The notes beneath the pieces were generated by a model. That model was not told where the DNA came from. It did not search any database and saw only the letters and a list, made by a program, of their open reading frames with translations. A stretch of 64,000 nucleotides of DNA. Source: Cristatella mucedo. Taxonomy: Eukaryota > Bryozoa > Phylactolaemata > Cristatellidae. Location: contig WPIO01000009.1 of NCBI GenBank assembly GCA_009760855.2, positions 3,531,001 through 3,595,000 of the forward strand. Direction: 5' to 3'. Made by a program: the position numbers and the translations under genes. Shown in pieces: positions 56,601-64,000 of the stretch (the first letter of the stretch is position 1; the number at the start of each line of letters is the position of its first letter).

Positions 56601-59600
56601 TGAAAGCCTTTAATACCTGGCTGATCATGAAGTCCTTTGTCAGTGAAGCCTTGATATAGGTTCAAGAGCAATACGTCTTTCGCCTCTTCGCTTACAGCAT
56701 TAGGTGCATTACGAAGGTTTCGCATAACCTGGTCTTTTTGATAGGGAATGATTGTTTTATGTTCAAGTACTAGACTTAAAAATGGTTGCTTGATGTTTTG
56801 TCAGTCAGTAAACCGAATGATGACTATATGCTGCAGTTGCCAGTAGTCATTTCACCATGGCAAATTCGTAGCAAGGTCAAGCACATGTCACGGTGAGAGC
56901 ACCCCTTTTTGGTACTTTTCATCTTTTTTGAACAATTTATTTATAACTATATATATATATTTGAACAATTTATTTGTACCAATGCTGAAGTCACATCGAG
57001 AGATAATTATCTCTCGATGTGACTTCAGCATTGGTACAGATATATGTACAAGTTCACATGCTCAGTGGATTTCCAAGAGTGAGTGACTATGAATGCTATT
57101 TCTTTTTGTTAGGCTCTATGATGATATACTTGCCTTATTTCTACTGCTGGTTGCGCGCGATAGCTGATTAAGGGTGCTAAGCTGCTCAATAGAAGGTAGA
57201 ATCTCTCAATTTTATGAAACAGAGATATCTTATTGCTCTAGCTTTCTAAAGTCATGGTGACTAGCTACCTCGCTTCCCGGTGCTATACTGTAATTTTGTC
57301 TTGATAGGCTTTCCAAAAAGACTCTTATTGATCTTTCAGGACTAGTCTTCAATAGGTGTCAGAATTATCTTTGAATCTAGAAATCTGGTGTTTATGGCTT
57401 TTGGTACAGATTCTATTTATTTTGCATACTGGTACTTCAATCAACTGTCCACTGTTATGTAACAGTGTTCCCTTATTTTCAAGTGTAATTCTAAACTAAT
57501 AAGTTTTGCTTTTGTTTTTGAAAATGCTCTAGTGTTGCTCACTCAATGTACACCAAAAGCCACTTGGGCCTTAAATGTACAATAAAAAAATTAGTGTAGC
57601 AGCTTATTGGTTTTCATGATTTGCATGCTTGAAAGATTACATTGCATTAGCTATTGCACTGTCAATATAATACCGTAGACCTATTGCCTTGTAGTTCTAG
57701 CTAAGCTCAGAATGGCGTTATATGCTCCGTACTGCTAGTGAAATTCTGTGCATGGTCTCTTGAGAATTGCAGTCACGTTTTTCACCAGTTTCCAGAGATT
57801 TGAGAATGTCAAGTTACCGTGTTCATTATGCTACAAACTCGGGAGGCTAGTAATGGGGTACGCAAGTCGTAACATGATAGTTGCACTGTTTTTTTAATTA
57901 CTACATTGAACGTGTTTATAATTAAAGAGATGCCATCTGCATAATTTCCAACAACCACAGGAAGATCCTTGGGAGTGTAGTGGATTATAGTCTTTCCATA
58001 ACTGTTTACATTATCTCAATGAGACATGCCTTGACAGTTTGGGACACAGGATTTGTTGGGCTCTGCTGGAGCTTAGGATACAGGAGGGCCATTTTTTCAG
58101 AGCTTGTGCAGACGTTTACTAGTTATTTGCACCAGCAACCCACGTCGTAACAGTTACCTTTAAAGGCGTCTTTTTCCCACTTTCCCTTTTTCTATGCCGT
58201 CTAAAGCAAAATATGAGATGAAATGTTACACCCCAAGTAGACTAGGTCTGTCTCTTGCCGATTAGTCTGCTTGCAATGGTTGTGTACATGTGCCATGGGG
58301 ATACGCGGTTGTCTTTTAAGTGAAGTAGGCTTGCTGCAGAATTACTAAGGTATGGACATAACGTCTGCTGTGAAATAAATTTCTTAATTAGTTAATATTT
58401 TCTGTAGAGTACATTCTGTGGGAGGACACTCGTATTAGTGAATGTTGGTAATGCTATTAGTGGTAAGACCGTTTGGCGATTGGTTTAGTATGCTTTTGCT
58501 TATACGGAAGTGATAGAAAAGTGCTATCGGTAGTGACACTGGTCATTCACCGACCGCTCTGGTAAAACCTAGTGTACCATGTTGTACCATTCTGCTATTC
58601 TTTGCCGTCAGGTCAGCTCAAGTCCATAACACATGCGGTGATAGCAAACTGTAGCTATCTCCTGGGGATGGAGGCAGGAGAGATGAGTCAAAACCTCCCT
58701 TCGACTGTGAGCCCATCGCTGTGCAAATTTGGCCTGGACCTCCAAGGAACTCCTAATGGATGACCAACCCTTAAACTTATCTCAAGTTATGATGTCCTTG
58801 AGGAATAGGTTGCTTTCATCTGACAAGTATTCAAAACTGACTTTTGCAACCCCGAGATTTTTCTTTCGATGAAAAACTACTTGCAAAGTCGTACAATAAG
58901 AGACCGTGTTCCCTTGTATCTGCATTGGGATGCTAGCACGTCTAAATATAGTGGTGGGCCTTAGAGAAATGCCACCCTGCCAGCATTAAAACACTGCTTA
59001 CGAGCCGACATGCACCTAAGCACATTACCATCTGCAGCTTATGTCACACAGGCCACCATTCAGATGATGCTGGCTCTCGGTTCAGCAAGTACTTGCAGGC
59101 AAATGAAAGCACTTTATGACCACCGATGCTACCTAGCTAGGTGTTCATTTTTTCCCAGTATCCCACGGTGATTATTCTGGCGCTTGCTTAACTCTGAGCC
59201 CTGCATGCACCGAGCGCTCAGAGGAATTGCGCTGAGCTCGTTTTCTTTGCTGCTGCTGCTTTGCAAACGAAGCATAAATAGCCGGTGCTATTTAGCTAGC
59301 CTTATCATCCCATTGCAGGTGTGCTCTCTGGAGTTTGACAGAAAGGACATCAGCATGAACAAGCTGGTGGCCACAACACTGGAATCCAAGTTCCACGTCT
59401 TTGACATGCGAACTCAGCATTCAACGAAGGGATTCGCAAGTGCCATGGAAAAGGTCGGGCTCCTAGACTACTTTTGACATTCCTTTCCAGCGCATGTAAA
59501 TGGCCTAGAGTAGATATTTGCTTCTGTTGCAGTGCTATAAAAATGGCATTATTATTGCAAAAGTGCCTGCTGTGCAGAAAACTCGATATCATCCTCGTAC

Positions 59601-61289
59601 ATGCGTGAAGCTTTACCCACAGTTTAAGCCAAGAGAAGGCCCCCCGGATCCAACAATAAATAAGTGTGGGGCATTAGGCCAGACAGGAGTACTAGCTAGA
59701 ACATATCTGGCCTAAAGGCCAGAGTTTGCCGACCTCTGGTTTAAGCAAACATCCACTATAGAAGTCATCGTATATTGGTTTTTTGAAAGTTTTTATAGCC
59801 CCTCGCTGGTAGAAGCAGCTCCTACACTTAGAGGAGTCAGAGGAGACGATGAAATTGGACACAAGATGTGACACTCTCAGCTTCCACGGAAATTCGAGTT
59901 TCGGCAGAAGAGAGCACTTTTCCGTGTGCTTCTAAGCCATTATTTCGAAATAGATGTTCCTGCTGATTCTTGCCCTCAATGTTGTCTCGAAAGTAAATTA
60001 CTGCTATCACAATTGATAGCCTTGTTATAAATTGTCTTGGAGAGATACTACTGTCTAGTATGTATGTATCTGTGAGTGTAATGTATGCTGTCGAGCAAAC
60101 TCAAAGCAAGCACCTGTCAAGCTAAAAATTGGGGTATGACCAAGAGGAAACATTCACCCAAGTGAGTCAAGAAACAGGCTACTGTTCCACCCCACCCTCC
60201 CCCAAGTAGCACTAAAGGAAAGACGACTTTGCCAGTGGTTTCTTTCTCCCAGCAATAGTCTGAGCCCTTGAGCTTTCTTAGTTAATACCAGCCCACTGGA
60301 ACAAATCCATTCTGAGAATTGCTAGTGGACTGAACTGCAGATGCAACACTTAATGACTCGAGAGAGGCATCGTTTTGAAACGGCAGCTACACTTGCTGTT
60401 AACATTTCAAAGCTCCACTGCTCTTTATGTGTCATGCAGTTATTGTGGCTATTGAAACTACAGCCTGATCTCCCTAGGAATAAGCTCCTCCTGTGCATAA
60501 AATTAGAGGTTGATTGCATCATGCAAAATCTGCCCGCCTACACCTGCTTTCGTATGGGTACCGGTAAATGAGTAATGATAAGTGTATGCAGCTGCCCTGT
60601 TCTGAAATTAAAATCTCTAATTTTCTATAGCACCAGCAATAGCATATGTAGAGGTAAACGAATTGTATTGCTTCGTTGGGCAGATGGTTAATCCTGCATG
60701 TTCAAAGATTCTAGAAGCGACCTGCGGTATCTGTCAGCTAGAAATAACCAATGAAAAATGTTTATAATTATAATAGTATGATAATACATTTTATTTATCC
60801 CGCTGGGAGAATTCAATCTCTTTCTAGGCACTTTATAATTGTTGTTTAAGCTGGAAAAGTTAGCATTTGCGTCTCACTCCGGGTGTCATTCGCATCTTTC
60901 TCTGCTAGGGGACATTTTGACCTCTTAAACCTGGATCTGGGCATGAACAGTAGACCTGTTATGTGACCCTAAAGGCCGTCTGTGGTTCCACTAGTCCACA
61001 TTAACCAAAAGCCGGCAAGACTTCCTAGAAGATTTCTAGCTAAGCATATGGCCTCTGAATGAGGTGCCCACTTCTGCTGGTGGACAACTCTGAATTGGCC
61101 AATCATGCCACCTGCCCACTGACCCGGTTGTAAGTTAATATTTCACTTTGCAGAAATTGAGCCCTTATATAACTGGGTAGTTTCTGGAACAGGTGTTGCA
61201 CCTTTTATGATCGGCCAGGATCAGGGATACCAAGTGAATATGTCAACCATAGTATATTCGATTCACTCGGTTAATTGTGGCCAAAGCAG

Positions 61290-61382
<93 letters not shown>

Positions 61383-62478
61383 CCATTCGCATATATATTA
61401 TTAAGATCGTGTAAATAGAATTAAACTTGTTTGTGCCCATGTTACTGCCAGATCTGCATAAGTTGAGTAAGAAAGATGTGAGTTTGTTTTGTGGTTGTGC
61501 ATCACACTAAATTTTTTTAAAGTCTAATAGGTTACAAAAATTCTTGTTTGCTATCTTTGCCAAATAAGAAGCAGAGAGCTGCTGAAATTTTCTTGTGTAG
61601 CATTCGTGATTTAATGCATAACTAACCAACCTTCACTGCTTTTCAAATTTATGTGTGAAAATATTTAGCTCTAGAGTTGAAAATGTATTAGATTCGAGAA
61701 GTTATTAGATGCTCTGTTCATTAAACCTTTCTGAATTGGCCAACTTCATCTTCTCAAGTGTGCACTTATTGATGCTGCCATGGTTTGGCCCAGGGGCTAA
61801 GGTGCTTGCCTTTAATGATGGAGGTCAAGGTGAATGCATTTGATGTCCGATGCCGCAGGGCTCGAGCCCTGCGGCATATGTGAAGCACCTGGATAGGGAT
61901 TAAGTTCTCTTAGGGTGCTCCACAAACAATTGAATTGTATTTATTTATTTCGAGCACACTAAGCTCCCTGTATATGCCGAATTGCCATAGGTTACTGCTA
62001 GCATTCTTAGATTACTCGTGGCTGCATCGATAAGTAAATGATTACGAGTGGCCTGATTCGTCGGTCTTATTTATATGGCTGCAGAAGCACCTTTGTATCT
62101 TTCACCTGCTTGCCAGCAGGCAATAGGAATAGTCTATTACATGACTCAAACCTATGACCTGGTTAACCCTTGTTGATCCTTGTGGCTTTGTGGAGTTACA
62201 AGACTGGGGTGCACTACATCCTATTTCCTTACCATTGGGCTAAGACTTTGTAGCTTACAGTTTTGCTGAGCTGAATTCAGTCGAGCTGGTCAAGTACACC
62301 GTGTAACCTGATTCCTGTCATCAATGAGGACTGCTGCACGAGCTGGCATTCTGTGCATTACTCCTGCTCGGTTGTTGTAGGCTCACAAGTCCACAGTATG
62401 GTGCGCCCGACACTTGCCACAAAACAGAGATGTCTTTATGACTACTGGTGGCAGTGGCACTTTAAACCTGTGGAAATA
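53445..62478 (+). CDS. WDR92: WDR92/DNAAF10 WD40 co-chaperone, 3' end missing
   Basis: Seven exons: 53445-53618, 53737-53837, 55573-55670, 55804-55938, 56214-56329, 59319-59453, 62381-62478. Phases agree throughout, giving 285 codons plus two bases against 357 aa in human. WDR92 (Monad, DNAAF10) is a cytoplasmic WD40 beta-propeller that works with the R2TP-type chaperone machinery in preassembly of axonemal dynein arms. Conserved blocks, in order: [158 protein letters not shown] and [17 protein letters not shown]. Similarity to the human protein is very high across the core. The final exon(s), about 70 codons, lie beyond 64000. Presence suggests an animal with motile cilia or flagella, which is inference. 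Confidence 0.96.
53737..53837 (+). CDS. WDR92: WDR92 exon 2
   Basis: Acceptor ctgtag, donor TG|gtgagg (phase 2). Encodes [20 protein letters not shown]. Confidence 0.95.
55108..55246 (+). mobile_element. SINE-2 copy
   Basis: ctggtttggtccaggggaca head, gtaggctcgagccctg B-box, tail stem agcacc..ggtgc at 55192-55230. In WDR92 intron 2. Confidence 0.85.
55299..55445 (-). mobile_element. SINE-1 copy, diverged
   Basis: cagcagcctcatttgtatag to the head; the hairpin is reduced to acgacctatgtcgt but still pairs. In WDR92 intron 2, next to the SINE-2. Confidence 0.75.
55573..55670 (+). CDS. WDR92: WDR92 exon 3
   Basis: Acceptor aactttag, donor GAAG|gtaatg (phase 1). Encodes [18 protein letters not shown]. 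Confidence 0.96.
55804..55938 (+). CDS. WDR92: WDR92 exon 4
   Basis: Acceptor ggatttttag, donor TTCG|gtatgc (phase 1). Encodes [17 protein letters not shown] to CWTVAFG. Confidence 0.96.
56214..56329 (+). CDS. WDR92: WDR92 exon 5
   Basis: Acceptor gcatcatag, donor GGG|gtaagt. Encodes [16 protein letters not shown]. Confidence 0.96.
56330..56974. other. WDR92 intron 5, first part
   Basis: No element recognised. A ttgaacaatttattt motif occurs twice around a TA run at about 56928-56975. Confidence 0.5.
56975..57038. repeat. 64-bp perfect palindrome
   Basis: Two 32-bp arms with no spacer, centre between 57006 and 57007 (agagataa|ttatctct). Every base pairs. Outer flanks do not match. Confidence 0.98.
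57039..59318. other. WDR92 intron 5, rest
   Basis: No gene. About 57543-57590 has a weak LINE-B tail-like piece (caccaaaagccacttgggcc). Confidence 0.5.
59319..59453 (+). CDS. WDR92: WDR92 exon 6
   Basis: Acceptor ccattgcag, donor AAG|gtcggg, both phase 0. Encodes [16 protein letters not shown]. Confidence 0.96.
59454..60784. other. WDR92 intron 6, first part
   Basis: No gene recognised. Confidence 0.5.
60785..60852 (-). mobile_element. LINE-A tail fragment
   Basis: tttatttatcccgctgggag, gaattcaatctctttctagg, cactttata: the tail stem in reverse, decayed on one side. Confidence 0.6.
61292..61380. repeat. (CT)n microsatellite
   Basis: 89 bp of CT in WDR92 intron 6. Confidence 0.97.
61772..61946 (+). 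mobile_element. SINE-2 copy
   Basis: catggtttggcccaggggct head, cagggctcgagccctgcggc B-box region (itself a perfect short palindrome), tail stem agcacc..gggtgct at 61883-61919. Confidence 0.88.
62062..62160 (-). mobile_element. SINE-1 fragment, decayed
   Basis: tggctgcagaagcacctttg and cttgccagcaggcaataggaat follow the SINE-1 body. The head is lost. Confidence 0.45.
62381..62478 (+). CDS. WDR92: WDR92 exon 7
   Basis: Acceptor gttgttgtag, donor TA|gtaagt (phase 2). Encodes [15 protein letters not shown] to [10 protein letters not shown]. Confidence 0.95.
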
Positions 62479-62811
62479 GTAAGTTTTGCTTGTTATGAAA
62501 TCTTTGCTTTCGAGAATTCGTTTTATTCTGCCTTATCTTTGGCACTGGCTAAGCTTGTTTTTGTAGCAGCTGTGTTGTAATATAAGTCCAAGTTCTGCAA
62601 TGAGTTTGAATGAACAGTTGAGAATGTGCAAACGGTCTATGGATCCCACGCATGCCTTGTAACATGGAGCATGACCTTGTCGTCAAACACGGGCTTAATG
62701 CATTCATCACTGCCAGTATGGACGGAGCCGTAGTGTAGCCTTGAGCATGGGCTCACCTATGAGGAAATGTCAAAAGTTTCTTTTTCTGTGTCATAGATAT
62801 CAATGCAATAA

Positions 62812-62936
62812 TAATAAAGCCCTTACCAAGGTCTGGCTGAGGTCATGGCTCGAGCCCCGAGGCACATGTGAAGCGCCTGAAAAGAGATTAAGTTCTCTTA
62901 GGGTGCTGTACAAATGAATTTTATTTATTCATTTAA
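62812..62936 (+). mobile_element. SINE-2 copy, 5' truncated
   Basis: accaaggtctggctgaggtc, ggctcgagccccg, tail 62871-62907 with aagcgcc..gggtgct (one G-T pair). Confidence 0.85.
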
Positions 62937-62939
62937 TAA

Positions 62940-63145
62940 TAAAAATAACACATTGTGTAGCACCCTCCGATAACTGAATCTCTTTCTAGGCACCTTACAG
63001 ATGCTGTAAAGGAAGCTTGATCAAATGGTTAGGGGCGACATGCATAGGGTCAGCATGCAAATATGGTTAGTGGCAGCATGCACACTGTCCGTGTGCAAAA
63101 GCACACCAAGGACGAATCACATGAACCTACTAAATGCCGTGTTAG
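62940..63145 (-). mobile_element. LINE-A 3'UTR and tail
   Basis: Reverse: gtagcaccctccgataactg, tctttctaggcaccttacag, gacatgcatagggtcagcat, ending just before a TG array. Confidence 0.8.
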
Positions 63146-63167
63146 TTTGTGCAGTTGTACGTAGATG

Positions 63168-63196
63168 CACGTGTGTGTGTGTGTTTGTGTGTGTGT

Positions 63197-63290
<94 letters not shown>
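63168..63290. repeat. (TG)n microsatellite
   Basis: About 120 bp of TG between two opposed LINE-A pieces. Confidence 0.97.
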
Positions 63291-63292
<2 letters not shown>

Positions 63293-63934
63293 TGCTGGTC
63301 TACCGGCCTGTGCAATCAGGCGCTTACAGCTGCTGCAAAACTCTGCAGCTAGGCTTGTCTGTCGTGAGCGTCGAAGTTGCCACATCACACCACTTCTCGC
63401 CGACCTGCACTGGCTCCCAGTCAGGTATCGGATCGACTTCAAGGTTTTGTCACTAACTTTTAGGTCACTTCATTCTCTGGCTCCAGCCTATCTCTCAGAT
63501 CTACTCCCCCACCAGGCCCAGATCGTACCACCTGCTTTTCGGAATCCGACAGTCTACCAATACCTCGTACAAACCTCAAATCCTTTAGAGACCGTGCATT
63601 TAGTTCGTATGCTCCCAAAGCCTGGAACTTACTCCCGACTTCCATCACGACATCCCATGATTTGACCACATTTATAAAGATTAAAACGCACCTATTTAGG
63701 ACAGCATTTAGTGGGTCCCTATGATTCGTCCCTTATGTGCTTATGCGTGTTGACACTGTGCATGCTGCCACTAACCACATTTGCATGCTGACCCTGTGCA
63801 TGTCACCCCTAACCATGTTATTGATGTTGTTTATCAAGCATGATACCACTCACCATTCGATCATGTTTCCTTTGCAGCAAATGTAAAGCACCTAGAAAGA
63901 GATTGAGTTCTCTGAGGGCGCTTTATCAAGTGAA
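63291..63934 (+). mobile_element. LINE-A 3' end
   Basis: Frame shows [40 protein letters not shown] and [13 protein letters not shown], then a frameshift, KAWN-like end, 3'UTR and tail (63886-63926). Confidence 0.9.
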
Positions 63935-64000
63935 TTATATATATATATATTTATTTATTTATTTATTTATTTATGTATATATATATGTATGTATGTATGT
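63935..64000. repeat. AT, ATTT and ATGT repeat tail
   Basis: Simple repeats after the LINE-A tail, running off the right edge. Confidence 0.9.

Overview
The window is animal (metazoan) nuclear DNA. Short coding exons are separated by long introns with GT..AG borders, there are no operons, and the sequence is packed with non-LTR retrotransposon pieces, tRNA-derived SINEs and microsatellites. The two recognisable conserved genes, a gamma-butyrobetaine dioxygenase-like enzyme and the dynein-assembly co-chaperone WDR92/DNAAF10, are animal-type. CpG is not obviously depleted. I cannot place the lineage more closely from sequence reading alone; an invertebrate is my best guess.

Layout. 1-3.3 kb: a reverse LINE fragment and otherwise unrecognised DNA. 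3.47-5.13 kb (minus): three exons of a membrane-anchored kinase-fold protein that has lost the Lys, HRD and DFG catalytic signatures, so it reads as a pseudokinase; its C-lobe end is not found. 6.8-14.3 kb (plus): a GC-rich 5' region and two exons of a low-complexity protein (Gly/Tyr/Gln, then acidic, then Ser/Arg). 14-26 kb: retrotransposon debris, complex minisatellites, a CpG-rich block at about 21.8-23.2 kb and a roughly 107-bp inverted repeat. 26.97-41.77 kb (plus): a complete BBOX1-like gene, eight coding exons whose phases sum to 444 codons plus stop. 42-53 kb: nested LINEs and SINEs. 53.45-62.48 kb (plus): seven exons of WDR92; its 3' end lies beyond the right edge.

Mobile DNA falls into four groups. 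LINE-A is an L2/CR1-like family with a longest ORF of 431 aa at 34316-35611. LINE-B is a second, degenerate L2/CR1-like family (main copy 46484-48040). SINE-1 has a tRNA-like head carrying a long hairpin. SINE-2 has a different tRNA-like head and ends in the same stem-loop tail as LINE-A. Copies of the LINE-A/SINE-2 tail differ by paired changes that keep the stem intact, which is the strongest sign of selected structure in the non-coding part.

The genes do not form one pathway. BBOX1-like enzymes act in carnitine synthesis, WDR92 acts in axonemal dynein preassembly, and the roles of the pseudokinase and of the Ser/Arg-rich protein are unknown. The most novel-looking items are the triple-motif pseudokinase, the covarying LINE/SINE tail, a 64-bp perfect palindrome with no spacer at 56975-57038, and the altered substrate cage and zinc site of the BBOX1-like enzyme.
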